Source: Luteolibacter pohnpeiensis | GTDB lineage: Bacteria; Verrucomicrobiota; Verrucomicrobiia; Verrucomicrobiales; Akkermansiaceae | Direction: 5' to 3' | NCBI RefSeq assembly: GCF_016595435.1 | Contig: NZ_JAENIJ010000012.1 | Span: 41,675-105,674, forward strand | DNA length: 64,000 bases | In this document: positions 51,073-60,039 of the stretch, in pieces | Layout of the letters: the number at the start of each line of letters is the position of its first letter | How positions within the stretch are numbered: position 1 is the stretch's first letter | The notes under the pieces: generated by a model | Databases searched by the model: none | What the model saw: only the letters and a program-made list of their open reading frames with translations | What the model was told of the DNA's origin: nothing | Program-made: the position numbers and the translations under genes

Positions 51073-53115
51073 CTACCACTTGAACTCGATGCCCGCAAAC
51101 ACACTCCTCCCATCTCCTGGGAGGAAATTGCGGGTGTCGCTGCCGTTTGCATCGGCAATGACCGCGGTAGTGGCGGCATATTTCTTATCGGTTAGATTTT
51201 TCGCCTCGATGAACCAGGACAGTCCGCTGTCCAGCCGACGGCCGATCTTGAAACCGAGCAATGCGTAAGGATCCGCACTGGAGGTGTTGGCGTGGTCGAC
51301 GTAGCTCTTCACTGGGACCCACTCGAAAGTGGGGCCGGCGTACCAGCCGATTTGGTTTTGCCAAATCAATTCACCGCGAATCAGATGGGGGGGCAGTCCG
51401 GCAATGGTGTTGTCGCCGTAAGTCTCATCTCCATCGAATTTGAACCGGCCGTAGGTCCATGCACCGCGCAGGAAAAGCCGGTTTTCCGCCACTTGATCGA
51501 GCGGGGTGCCGAGCAGGTCTCCTTCGGCAAAAAATTCAACGCCTTGGTGAAGGGTTCTATCGGCATTGGTGGTTCCTAACGGATTCCCACTCGCATCATT
51601 CAAAGCGAGAAACTCATTTTTAATTTCGGAATGATAGATGTCCGCGTCCCAACGGAAGGCTCCATGGTGCCCACGGGTTCCCAGCTCGATGGTGTCCGCT
51701 GTCTGGGCTTTGTTAGGTGAGAGCGACCCGTTCGTTTCGGAGAACGATGGCGGCTCGAAGCTGCTACTAACATTCCCGTAGATCTGGTAGTTTTCCGCAT
51801 CCCAGCGAACGCCGAATTTGGGAGAGAAATCGTTGTAGATCCGATCATAACTCGCGGCACTTCCCAATTGAGTCTCGTTTTCCCGTCGGGTGTGAGCGGC
51901 TGTTGCTCCCAATACCCCGGTGAATCCGTAGCCCAATGCGAGTTGGTCTTCTGCGAAAAATTCCAGATTGGTCGCGGTTTGTTCGGAATATGCAGTCAGG
52001 TTCCCACGATGGCCTGATAGATTTTGCAAAGTGGCGCTGTTGATTTCTCCGCGCGTCAAATAGAGGCCGGATTGAAATTGGTTTTCGCGTCCAAAAAAGT
52101 CGGACTTGTCCGTGAAAGTGGTGCCAAGCATCAAGTCATTGGATAACTGGTCGACAACTCCGAAACTCAGTGGGTGATCGAGGTCCTTGTAGGAATATGA
52201 GGCAATGAATTCGAAAGTATTCGGACCGTTTTGGAATACGGTTTTATTGCCAAGCCGATACAATTCGTAGTCGCGGTGGGTGTCCTGACTGATTGCGGAT
52301 GGATCGGCCGAGCGAGGATTGTCCTTCAATTCAGCCTTGGTGAGATTGCCCGGCAGCTCGGAAACCGTTCGCACGGCATTGAAATAGATCCGGGACTCAG
52401 CGTCATCGGAAATTTTCCATCCGAAATTGCTGAACAACCGCTGGGCGTTTTGTTGGGCGTGGTCGCGGAATCCACTTTGATAGGCTTCTGAAAGACTGAA
52501 ATAACCATCGAGATCGCCCTCGCTCATGCCGGCAGCAATGCGGGTACGAAGGTAATCGTAGGAACCTGCCTCGATGCGGAAGGAACCACCCGGATCACTG
52601 AGCCCGGTCGCTGAAACATAGTTGATCGCCCCGCCCAGTGTGGAGGACCCGAGTGAGAGGGCATTGCTCCCGCGCAGAACAGTCACGTAATCTGCGGCCA
52701 GTGGATCAATGGCTTGCATGTCAAATCCGCCGTCCGCCAGGTTGATCGGAATACCATCCTGCAGCACGCGGATGCCTCGACCGTGAAACGTGCGCTGCAG
52801 TCCTGAACCTCGAATTGAAATTCGCGCTTCATCGGACCCAAAGCGAGATTGCGCCACGACTCCTGGGGACAGCGCAAATGTATCGGCCAAGGTGCTGGCG
52901 CGGCCGGTGAGGAATCTTTCGGCCTCGATCACTTCCGTGCCGCCCGGAGTTTCTGCGAGTTCTTTTTTTGCTAAATCGGCACTGGCGACGGTGAGTGATT
53001 TTTCAGGTTTGGAAGCCGTGACCACCAGGTCTTGCAAGGATTCCGATGTTTGTGCCTGCAGGCTTGCGGCGAAACCAAGGCTTACGATGAGGGTATTGGA
53101 TGGGAAAGTTTTCAT
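51073..53115 (-). CDS. TonB-dependent outer-membrane receptor
   Basis: A 680-residue receptor. Signal peptide to about residue 21 (SLQAQ), then the TonB box-like segment ESLQDLVVTASKP, a plug domain (about 55-170; GSDEARISIRGSGLQRTFHGRGIRVLQDGIPI and LGSSTLGGAINYVSATG) and a 22-strand barrel ending in the aromatic VFAGIEFKW. Substrate unknown: siderophore, metal or vitamin. The 5' leader carries a very strong hairpin. It follows a small Cys-containing membrane protein gene on the same strand 227 bp upstream. Confidence 0.95.
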   Translation of the reverse strand: MKTFPSNTLIVSLGFAASLQAQTSESLQDLVVTASKPEKSLTVASADLAKKELAETPGGTEVIEAERFLTGRASTLADTFALSPGVVAQSRFGSDEARISIRGSGLQRTFHGRGIRVLQDGIPINLADGGFDMQAIDPLAADYVTVLRGSNALSLGSSTLGGAINYVSATGLSDPGGSFRIEAGSYDYLRTRIAAGMSEGDLDGYFSLSEAYQSGFRDHAQQNAQRLFSNFGWKISDDAESRIYFNAVRTVSELPGNLTKAELKDNPRSADPSAISQDTHRDYELYRLGNKTVFQNGPNTFEFIASYSYKDLDHPLSFGVVDQLSNDLMLGTTFTDKSDFFGRENQFQSGLYLTRGEINSATLQNLSGHRGNLTAYSEQTATNLEFFAEDQLALGYGFTGVLGATAAHTRRENETQLGSAASYDRIYNDFSPKFGVRWDAENYQIYGNVSSSFEPPSFSETNGSLSPNKAQTADTIELGTRGHHGAFRWDADIYHSEIKNEFLALNDASGNPLGTTNADRTLHQGVEFFAEGDLLGTPLDQVAENRLFLRGAWTYGRFKFDGDETYGDNTIAGLPPHLIRGELIWQNQIGWYAGPTFEWVPVKSYVDHANTSSADPYALLGFKIGRRLDSGLSWFIEAKNLTDKKYAATTAVIADANGSDTRNFLPGDGRSVFAGIEFKW

Positions 53116-53150
53116 AAATGAATCAAGTTGTTAGAAATGAAGCCGGAGTT

Positions 53151-53187
53151 CCTTCCGCCGGGGCGCGATTCCGCGCCCGACGGAAGG
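53151..53187 (-). promoter_or_regulatory. Long GC-rich hairpin in the TonB receptor leader
   Basis: CCTTCCG (53151-53157) pairs with CGGAAGG (53181-53187) and inside it GGGCGCG (53161-53167) pairs with CGCGCCC (53172-53178), with a four-base loop ATTC and a small internal loop. It ends about 36 bp upstream of the receptor ATG. There is no T-run, so it is more probably a leader control element or a mobile palindrome than a terminator. None of the conserved cobalamin-riboswitch boxes were seen. Confidence 0.6.
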
Positions 53188-53342
53188 TCCGGTCCTTGTC
53201 CTTGCGCTCCCGGTTTGACCGGGGATTCGCGGACCAGAGGGGCAGATGAGCTCAAGTGACGGCATACGGGTACGTGAGTGCGCCGATGGATCACGGGTCG
53301 TGCGATGCGGGCACGACGGAGCTCAGGAACAGGGTGGTTAAA

Positions 53343-53828
53343 TCAGCCGATCCGACATGGCGGCGGCACGGGTGGTGCATCGCTCAACAGACCATGTGGC
53401 AGGCTCACGCCAGGAAAAGCGCTGGGGGAAATGTCGCAGCTCGCCGGGACGGGCAGGGTGGTGTTTTTCGTGGGAAGAAGTTCCTGCAGGAGTTTTGCAG
53501 AAGTCGAGCCGGGTGGGGTGCTGCGCTCATCTTTATTGCGCTCGGATTTGCGGGTTTCCTGAATTTTACAGCAAATCGCGCAAGGTTTGTTGCCGCTGAA
53601 GGTGTCGACGGTTGCCTTCACGATCCCATCATTCTGCGAGTAGCTGATCAGCATGTTGATCCATGCGTACGTCTGGGCGATGGAATACGGGCCGCCCGCC
53701 AAATGGAGGCAGGCGAAGATCGCAAACAGGAGTTGGAGAGGCTTCTTCAGTGGAGGTGGTGACCGTCGTGGAAGCGCAAGGACGCAGCCGATGTAAGCTC
53801 TGCGAAATGGCTCTGCAAGGTAAATCAC
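53343..53828 (-). CDS. Small membrane-associated Cys-motif protein
   Basis: A 161-residue protein. After a basic Pro-rich N terminus comes a hydrophobic segment (LQLLFAIFACLHLAGGPYS), then AWINMLISYSQNDGIVKATVDTFSGNKPCAICCKI. The latter resembles, from memory, short proteins near TonB receptors in several phyla that share an A(Q)xxAW...YSQ...G.PC..C pattern. C-terminal Pro-rich tail. The start is uncertain: a GTG at 53828 is the longest; no ATG exists before the hydrophobic segment. Position beside the TonB receptor suggests metal uptake, by context only. Confidence 0.65.
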   Translation of the reverse strand: MIYLAEPFRRAYIGCVLALPRRSPPPLKKPLQLLFAIFACLHLAGGPYSIAQTYAWINMLISYSQNDGIVKATVDTFSGNKPCAICCKIQETRKSERNKDERSTPPGSTSAKLLQELLPTKNTTLPVPASCDISPSAFPGVSLPHGLLSDAPPVPPPCRIG

Positions 53829-53890
53829 AACCGATTCGTCAGGCGGTGATCAGGCTTGCAATCTTTCCGGTAGTTCGGCGGGATCGCGCG

Positions 53891-54676
53891 GTGGACGCTC
53901 CTTTTTTTGAGATTCGGAATGCCCGGGTTTGGCGTGGAGAAACGCTCGCGCTTGATGATTTCAGCCTGAGCATTTGCGCGGGTGAAAGTCTGGCCATCCT
54001 TGGGCCGAACGGTGCCGGCAAGAGTACGTTTTTAAAGCTGTTGACCGGTGAAGTCCGTGCCGAATCCGGTCGCGGGTCTGAATGTCGGTTGTTTGGCGAG
54101 GAACTTTGGTCGTTGGAAGAATTGAGACATCGCATCGGAGTCGTGATGCCGGAAGAGGTTGCTAGATTTGATCCAGAAGAGCTGGCTGGAGATGCGGTGC
54201 TTTCTTCGTTGCGGGGTGCCTACGGGCGGACCAAATGGATGCGATTTTCTCCAGCAGATCGCGTGGCTGCGATGGATGCGATGGAGCGGATGGGAGTGGC
54301 GAATTTAGCGAAGCGGGAATTTGGAAGCCTGTCATCCGGTGAACGTCGTAGGTTTTTGATCGCGCGCGCGCTGGTGCACCAGCCGGAGGTTTTGGTATTG
54401 GACGAGCCATCGACTGCATTGGATTTCGCGGCTTCGCTTCAGTTATCCGGCTTGTTGCAACAATTATTGGAGGACGGGCGGGCTTTGGTATTGGTTACCC
54501 ACCATCCTGGTGAAATACCACCCGCGATGAATCGCGTGGTTTTGTTAGATCACGGCAAAGTGGCAGCAGATGGTCCGAAGAAAAAAATTCTAACCAATGA
54601 GCGGATGAAAGAACTCTATCAGGTGGGCTTGAAGGTTCGTTGGTCCGGTGGTTGGTGTGAGGTGAGGCCCGGTTAG
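53891..54676 (+). CDS. ABC transporter ATPase (ModF/FecE-like)
   Basis: A 261-residue ATPase. Walker A ILGPNGAGKST (about 37-47), Q-loop IGVVMPEEVARF, signature LSSGERRRFLIARALVHQPEVLVLDEPSTALD containing Walker B, and the H-loop VTHHPGEIPPAMNRVVLLDHGK. A stand-alone ATPase similar to YlmA/ModF-type proteins, with no permease adjacent. GTG 53891 fits the domain start; ATG 53807 would add 28 residues and run into the divergent gene. Its stop overlaps the stop of the convergent glycosidase gene. Confidence 0.9.
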   Translation: MDAPFFEIRNARVWRGETLALDDFSLSICAGESLAILGPNGAGKSTFLKLLTGEVRAESGRGSECRLFGEELWSLEELRHRIGVVMPEEVARFDPEELAGDAVLSSLRGAYGRTKWMRFSPADRVAAMDAMERMGVANLAKREFGSLSSGERRRFLIARALVHQPEVLVLDEPSTALDFAASLQLSGLLQQLLEDGRALVLVTHHPGEIPPAMNRVVLLDHGKVAADGPKKKILTNERMKELYQVGLKVRWSGGWCEVRPG

Positions 54677-57369
54677 GAGGGCGGATTCATGTTTGCTTCG
54701 ACCAGCTTTTCCCTGCGATCGCGAACGAGTCGTACCACCAAGGCGGTCCAGCCGGTTTGGTGGGACGCCCCGAGACCTTCACCCGTTTCCGCATGGAAGT
54801 ATTCGTGGAACAGCAGGAGGTTTTGCCAGTCGGGCTGTTCCGCATAGCGCGGAGCGTCTCCGAAGCATGGGCGGTGGCCGTTTTCACCCGGCAGAAACAA
54901 GGAAATCAGGCGATCACAGAGATCAATCGCAACATCTAACAAGGTGACCGAATTTCCGGAACCGGTTGGATATTCAATCGTGAACGTGCTGCCGTAGAAG
55001 TAGTGATAGCGCTCCAGTGCTTCGATGATCATGAAATTCGTGGGGAACCAGATGGGGCCGCGCCAGTTTGAATTTCCGCCGAACATGTCTGAGGTTGATT
55101 CGCCAGGAGTGTACTCAACCTCGTGGCGTTGGCCGCCATGCTCGAAGATGAACGGTTGATCAAAATGAGCTTTGCTTAGGGAGCGGATGCCGAACTCGGA
55201 TAGAAATTCATCCGAACTGAGCATGCGCTCAAGGCACATGCGCAGACGTTTTTCTGATGGAATGGCCAGCAGGCAGCGACCTGGATTTTTGCTACCAGGG
55301 ACGCGGCGTGCGGTGATGTATTTGAGTATGTCCGGCCGGTTGGTGAGGAACCAATCCATGCGTTTGCGGAAGCCCGGGAGCGCATCGATGGTTTTTTGCT
55401 TCAGCACGGTGACCGCGCAGAGTGGCAGCAACCCGACCAGTGACCGAATGCGCAATGGGATCGGCTCTTCGCGGTTGATGATCAGCTGATCGTAGTAGAA
55501 CCCGTCTTGCGGATCCCAGAGTCCCGTGCCACCGAGCGAATTGATCGCATCCGTGATGTTGACGAAGTGTTCGAAAAACTTGGAGGCAATGTCCTCGTAC
55601 GCGGGTTTTTCCAAAGCCAGCTCAAGGGAGATGGAGAGCATGGTGAGGCAGAACGAGGCCATCCACGCCGTGCCGTCCGCCTGATGGAGATGGCCGCCAT
55701 CGGGAAGGGCGTGAGATCGATCAAACACTCCGATGTTATCCAGACCAAGGAATCCGCCACCAAACACATGACGGCCTTCGACGTCCTTACGATTGACCCA
55801 CCAGGTGAAATTGAGCAGCAGTTTTTGGAATGCACGTTCCAGGAAGAGCAGGTCACGCTGACCTTTCTTGTCGGCGATTTTATAAACCCGCCAAACCGCC
55901 CAGGCATGAACCGGCGGATTGACGTCGGAAAAATTCCATTCGTAGGCAGGCAGCTGGCCATTCGGATGCATGTACCATTCCCGTAGTAGAAGCAGCAGCT
56001 GGCGCTTCGCAAAGTCAGGATCGATCGCCGCGAAGGGGATCATGTGGAAAGCCGTGTCCCACGCGGCGAACCAGGGATACTCCCACTTGTCCGGCATGGA
56101 GAGGATATCTCTGGCAAAAAAGTGCTGCCAATCTGAGTTTCGCCCGCTCTTTCTACCCTCGGGCGGCGTCGGCATGTTCGGGTCGCCCTTCAGCCAGTCG
56201 TCGACCACGTAGTAGAAGAATTGTTTGGTCCACAGCAGTCCCGCGTAGCCTTGTCGGCAAATCATTCGCTCGGGAGCGGAAATGCTCAGCGGGATGATTT
56301 GTTCATAAAATTCATCACTCTCGCGGATGCGCGCCGCCATCGTTTCATCGAATTCCTCAAGCTTAGGGCATCCATTGTCTTGAAGAACCGAGTGGAGTCG
56401 GCAGCGCAGCGTGATGCTCTGCCCAGGTTGCAGCGTGAATTTGTAATATGCTGCTGCCTTGGTTCCTTCCGGTTTGGGGGAGATCGCGGATTTATCCTTT
56501 TTGATCAGATACTGGTGGAATGCATCTTTGACATAAGGGGAGCCGTTCGGCGTGCCGAAGACACTGCTGTAATTGGTTTCATTTTCGGTAAACAGCCAGC
56601 GTAGCTTGCAGGTGCTGCCTGGGCAGTCGATGTGGAACCGGTAGCTGCCCAAGGTTTCGTGGGAGATCACCAGAGAACTCGGATCTTCTTCATCCTGTTT
56701 GATCAAGGGCTTCACGCGAGGTGTCTCACGCGGGCATCCCCAGGCCCAGATATTGCGCAGCCAGAGGGTGGGGAGGATGTGGATGGGAGCTGCTTCCGGC
56801 CCCCAGTTTTTGATGGTGATGCGCCAGAGAATATCTTCTGGGGTGCGCTTGGCGACTTCTTGTAAAACGTCGAAGTATCGCCCGTCTTTGAAAATCCCGG
56901 TGTCCGCCAGTTCCAGTTCAGGGCCTTCGCGACCGAGTCGCTGGTTTTCCACACGAATGGCGGTGTAGGGAAAGGCCGCTTGTGGATATTTATAGAGCGC
57001 CTTGGTGTAGGAATGGGTGGGGGTGGAATCGAGGTAGTAGTAGCATTCTTTAACATCCTCGCCGTGATTGCCCTCGTTTCCGCCCAGTCCAAAAAGCCGT
57101 TCTTTGAGAATGGAATCCTTGCCGTTCCATAAGGCTGGAGCAAAGCAAAGTCGGCATTGGCGGTCGGACCAGCCCTGCAATCCGTCCTCTCCCCAACGGT
57201 AAGCACGGCGCCGCGCGTGGTCGTGCGGGAAATTCGACCAGCTGTGACCGTGATCCGAGTAATCCTCACGAACTGTGCCCCATTGGCGCTCGCTGAGATA
57301 CGGGCCCCAGCGGTGCCAGTTCTTGGTGCGGGCTCCATTTTCCGCGAGTCGTTCGTGTTCACTAGTCAT
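54673..57369 (-). CDS. GH63-like glucosidase family protein
   Basis: An 898-residue glycoside hydrolase-like protein. It starts at ATG 57369 (MTSEHERLAENGARTKNW), then HRWGPYLSERQWGTVREDYS, WGEDGLQGWSDRQCRLCFA, and in the (alpha/alpha)6 barrel half KWEYPWFAAWDTAFHMIPFAAIDPDFAKRQL, NGQLPAYEWNFSDVNPPVHAW, NIGVFDRS, and SNWRGPIWFPTNFMIIEALERYHYFYG. These are typical of MGH1-like/GH63 proteins (mannosyl-oligosaccharide or mannosylglycerate hydrolases). No signal peptide, so probably cytoplasmic. ATG 57390 is an alternative start. Confidence 0.9.
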   Translation of the reverse strand: MTSEHERLAENGARTKNWHRWGPYLSERQWGTVREDYSDHGHSWSNFPHDHARRRAYRWGEDGLQGWSDRQCRLCFAPALWNGKDSILKERLFGLGGNEGNHGEDVKECYYYLDSTPTHSYTKALYKYPQAAFPYTAIRVENQRLGREGPELELADTGIFKDGRYFDVLQEVAKRTPEDILWRITIKNWGPEAAPIHILPTLWLRNIWAWGCPRETPRVKPLIKQDEEDPSSLVISHETLGSYRFHIDCPGSTCKLRWLFTENETNYSSVFGTPNGSPYVKDAFHQYLIKKDKSAISPKPEGTKAAAYYKFTLQPGQSITLRCRLHSVLQDNGCPKLEEFDETMAARIRESDEFYEQIIPLSISAPERMICRQGYAGLLWTKQFFYYVVDDWLKGDPNMPTPPEGRKSGRNSDWQHFFARDILSMPDKWEYPWFAAWDTAFHMIPFAAIDPDFAKRQLLLLLREWYMHPNGQLPAYEWNFSDVNPPVHAWAVWRVYKIADKKGQRDLLFLERAFQKLLLNFTWWVNRKDVEGRHVFGGGFLGLDNIGVFDRSHALPDGGHLHQADGTAWMASFCLTMLSISLELALEKPAYEDIASKFFEHFVNITDAINSLGGTGLWDPQDGFYYDQLIINREEPIPLRIRSLVGLLPLCAVTVLKQKTIDALPGFRKRMDWFLTNRPDILKYITARRVPGSKNPGRCLLAIPSEKRLRMCLERMLSSDEFLSEFGIRSLSKAHFDQPFIFEHGGQRHEVEYTPGESTSDMFGGNSNWRGPIWFPTNFMIIEALERYHYFYGSTFTIEYPTGSGNSVTLLDVAIDLCDRLISLFLPGENGHRPCFGDAPRYAEQPDWQNLLLFHEYFHAETGEGLGASHQTGWTALVVRLVRDRREKLVEANMNPPS

Positions 57370-57436
57370 CGAGAGAGATCCTAAGCACATGTCATGCAGC
57401 TCTGCGAGAAAGAGTGACTGAAATCCGGCTACAATC

Positions 57437-57943
57437 TCAGATCGAGGTGCCTTTTGCGGCCAGAGCGGTGAAAACCGGCCCCGGGACGTAGCGGCGGACC
57501 ATTTCTTCCCAACCTTCCGGACCTGTTAGACCTTTGATCATGCTGGATGAAACCTCGGCGATGTCCCGCGGTGGCATCAGGAAAATGGTGGTGATGTCTG
57601 GCGCCATGTCTCCATTGATGTGGCGCATCACCCGCTCATATTCATAGTCATGGGGCGAGCGGATTCCGCGAAGAATGTATTGAGCATTCTGATCCTTGGC
57701 GAAGTCGACCAGATAGCGGTTGTTGAAAAACTCAATGGTCAGGCGCTCATTATCGGGGGCGGAGCTCCGCAGCAAATCCAGCCGCTCATCCACGGTGAAG
57801 CTGTAACTCTTCGATGGATTGTCGCCAATGGCCACGATCAGGCGATCGAACAACTCGAGGCCTCGCTCGATCATCCAGAGATGGCCGTTTGTCGGGGGAT
57901 CGAAAGATCCGGCGTAAACCGCAGTGCGCATGCTGCTTTCCAT
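57437..57943 (-). CDS. coaD: Phosphopantetheine adenylyltransferase
   Basis: A 168-residue enzyme of coenzyme A synthesis. GSFDPPTNGHLWMIERG (T/HxGH motif), VAIGDNPSKSYSFTVDERLDLL, YILRGIRSPHDYEYE and IAEVSSSMIKGL (the ISSTxxR/K-like motif) identify it. The start is ATG 57943 or ATG 57931 (MRTAVYAGSFDP), the latter closer to family convention. It is 25 bp downstream of thiD. Confidence 0.95.
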   Translation of the reverse strand: MESSMRTAVYAGSFDPPTNGHLWMIERGLELFDRLIVAIGDNPSKSYSFTVDERLDLLRSSAPDNERLTIEFFNNRYLVDFAKDQNAQYILRGIRSPHDYEYERVMRHINGDMAPDITTIFLMPPRDIAEVSSSMIKGLTGPEGWEEMVRRYVPGPVFTALAAKGTSI

Positions 57944-57968
57944 AGAATGAAATCGTCGGAACCCAACC

Positions 57969-58796
57969 TCAAATTGTCGAAAAATCCAAGGTTCCCTGGT
58001 TTAAAGCATGGATGGTTCCTCGGGCGTTGGTCAGGCCGTAGCCGCTTGCCAGGGTCGCAGTGAGGTAGGATTTTGAATTTGCGACTGCCTCCGGGAGGGT
58101 TTGTCCATTGGCGAGACATGCGGCAATGGCAGCCGATAAAGTGCATCCGGTGCCGTGGGACGCGGCAACTTCCAGGCGCGGTGAGGAATAGCGATGAAAG
58201 ATGTTTTCGTGAATGAGCAAGTCGGTGCAGCTCGGGCCGGGCAGATGGCCGCCCTTCAACAGCACACTTGTGCTAAATTCCGCCGCGAGCGCCTGGGCAG
58301 AGGGGGCGAGCGCGGATTCACCCTGAATTTCCAATCCCAATAATGCCTCGGCTTCCGGGAGATTGGGCGTGATAACAGTCGCCATCGGTAGCAGAAGCTC
58401 GCGATAGGCAAGAATGGCATCGAGCTCCAGTAGCGAAGCCCCGGTAGAAGCAATCATGACGGGATCGACAACGAGCGGAACATTCGGGAAATTTTGCAGA
58501 ATCTCGGCGACTTTTCGGACGATTTCGGCCGAATATAACATCCCTGTTTTGACGGCAGCTACCGGAAACGAATCCATCATCAGCGCTACTTGATCGGCGA
58601 CAATTTCGATCGGCACCGGGTGCACTTCGCGCACGATTTCCGCGGTTTCCGACACCACGCAAGTGATCGCAGTCAGTCCATGCGTGTGGAAATGTTGAAA
58701 GGTTTTTAGGTCGGCTTGAATCCCGGCGCCAGCGGAGCAATCCGAGCCGGCGATGGTCAAAACCACTGGTGGAGTCGTAGTCACACTTCCATCCAT
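57969..58796 (-). CDS. thiD: Hydroxymethylpyrimidine/phosphomethylpyrimidine kinase
   Basis: A 275-residue ribokinase-fold enzyme of thiamine synthesis. LTIAGSDCSAGAGIQADLKTFQ at the N terminus, VVDPVMIASTGASLL, ITPNLPEAEALLG, LLKGGHLP and the catalytic SHGTGCTLSAAIAACLANG match ThiD. No thiE or TPP riboswitch is adjacent. First gene of the thiD-coaD pair. Confidence 0.94.
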   Translation of the reverse strand: MDGSVTTTPPVVLTIAGSDCSAGAGIQADLKTFQHFHTHGLTAITCVVSETAEIVREVHPVPIEIVADQVALMMDSFPVAAVKTGMLYSAEIVRKVAEILQNFPNVPLVVDPVMIASTGASLLELDAILAYRELLLPMATVITPNLPEAEALLGLEIQGESALAPSAQALAAEFSTSVLLKGGHLPGPSCTDLLIHENIFHRYSSPRLEVAASHGTGCTLSAAIAACLANGQTLPEAVANSKSYLTATLASGYGLTNARGTIHALNQGTLDFSTI

Positions 58797-59360
58797 AACC
58801 CGCGAAAAAAGAACAGCAACCCTTCAGTGGCCTTACACGCTCCGATCCGGTTGGGTGTCGTCAAAATCACTTTGCGCATCTTGCGTTCCTTGCCACGCCT
58901 GCTTGTTTCCGTGGGGCGCGATTTGGGTTCTTAAGGGACATTGGATTTCAGAATGCGAAATACGGATAAACTGACAAGCAATCCAATTAGCGCAGATAAA
59001 GTGACTGCCGAAAAAATATGCAAGTGCGCCACCCGCATGAAAAAAATCATCGCTCCATTCTGGACGATGATCTGCGTGCCGAGACAAATCGTGGAGTTCT
59101 TTAACGATTTTAGGGATGATCTTCCCTCAGAGTTTGAGACAGATCTCGATTGAGTGGAGTGACTCATTTTTTCAAATAGTTACCGATACATTTGGCGTCG
59201 CGTTCGGCATGTTTCTGACCGAACCAAAAAAGGTTTCGGGTTTTCATGATGGAAAACGAGTTCAACCGATGCTTGTTGTTCAAATAGACGACAGAACTTC
59301 AGAATTCAACCATGATCATGGCTCTTGTGGCAAATGCTGTAGCTCCACGGAATCTCTTAT
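58797..59360. other. Gene-poor gap with ORF remnants
   Basis: No convincing gene fills these 564 bp. There are short frames on both strands, for example a minus-strand stretch (58931-59167) whose last 30 residues look like a membrane helix (VTLSALIGLLVSLSVFRI) and a plus-strand stretch (58953-59153) ending VEFFNDFRDDLPSEFETDLD. Neither has a clear start signal or a family. The base composition turns more AT-rich from about 58.93 kb, marking the beginning of the cassette-like region. Confidence 0.5.
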
Positions 59361-59915
59361 TCAGTCGAGTGTAGGATCTTCGTCGATTTGTTGGCTGTTG
59401 TTCTTTATCTTACGCAGAAACTCTTCGGCCGCACTCATGGTCTCAGAATGCTCAGATCGGTATTTGGCAAATTCTTCATCGCACCGTGTGACCAACTCAG
59501 GGGGGATTTGGGAAAGGTCATCGAGGCAGTCCCACTGGATCAAAATATTCTCGAAGCTGCTTGGGAAAAATTCAGTCTCGTACCTGTTGTCGGGACCACA
59601 CCAGATCTTCCAAAGCCCCGTGAGAGTGTCATGAAGTGATCTGGTGCCCGATCTATACGCATTAAGGACAAACGCGATGGCATGATCCGCGTTGGACTCA
59701 TGAAGATGTGCTACAGGTCGAAGCACGGAGTGATAGTCCTCCATGTGGGTGGAATCAAGTAGTGACAAAGCAATCAACCAATCCGGTGGAAACTCGATAT
59801 TTGCAATCTTCGCATCAGCCCACTTAACGATGTCTTCATGGGTAAGGGCAAGATTTTCCGCTGCGATCAGAAGCAGACTCGACTCGGCAATGAGCGCTAC
59901 CAGCTGTTCTTTCAT
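59361..59915 (-). CDS. Hypothetical protein in cassette-like region
   Basis: A 184-residue soluble protein, acidic C terminus, mostly helical (MKEQLVALIAESSLLLIAAENL...). Contains GLWKIWCGPDNRYETEFFPSSFENI. I do not recognise a family. Short orphan proteins of this kind are common in cassette arrays and as immunity partners of toxins, but no toxin gene is adjacent. Confidence 0.65.
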   Translation of the reverse strand: MKEQLVALIAESSLLLIAAENLALTHEDIVKWADAKIANIEFPPDWLIALSLLDSTHMEDYHSVLRPVAHLHESNADHAIAFVLNAYRSGTRSLHDTLTGLWKIWCGPDNRYETEFFPSSFENILIQWDCLDDLSQIPPELVTRCDEEFAKYRSEHSETMSAAEEFLRKIKNNSQQIDEDPTLD

Positions 59916-60039
59916 TTTTGGAAAATCGTGTAGGGATCGACAACTGCTGTGTTGGTCTTTTTTCTATAAAGCCGCATGCAATGACCATGGCGAATGAGGA
60001 CATCCCCGGCTACCACAGTTGCTTCGTGACCATCGGATT

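Noticed and set aside
53116..53342. Cobalamin or other known riboswitch before the TonB receptor
   Set aside because: I looked for the conserved cobalamin boxes on the minus strand and found none; only the palindromic hairpin is supported.
6158..54942. TTGTTAGA copies as attC core sites
   Set aside because: GTTAGA resembles the attC core, but many copies lie inside conserved housekeeping genes without flanking palindromes.
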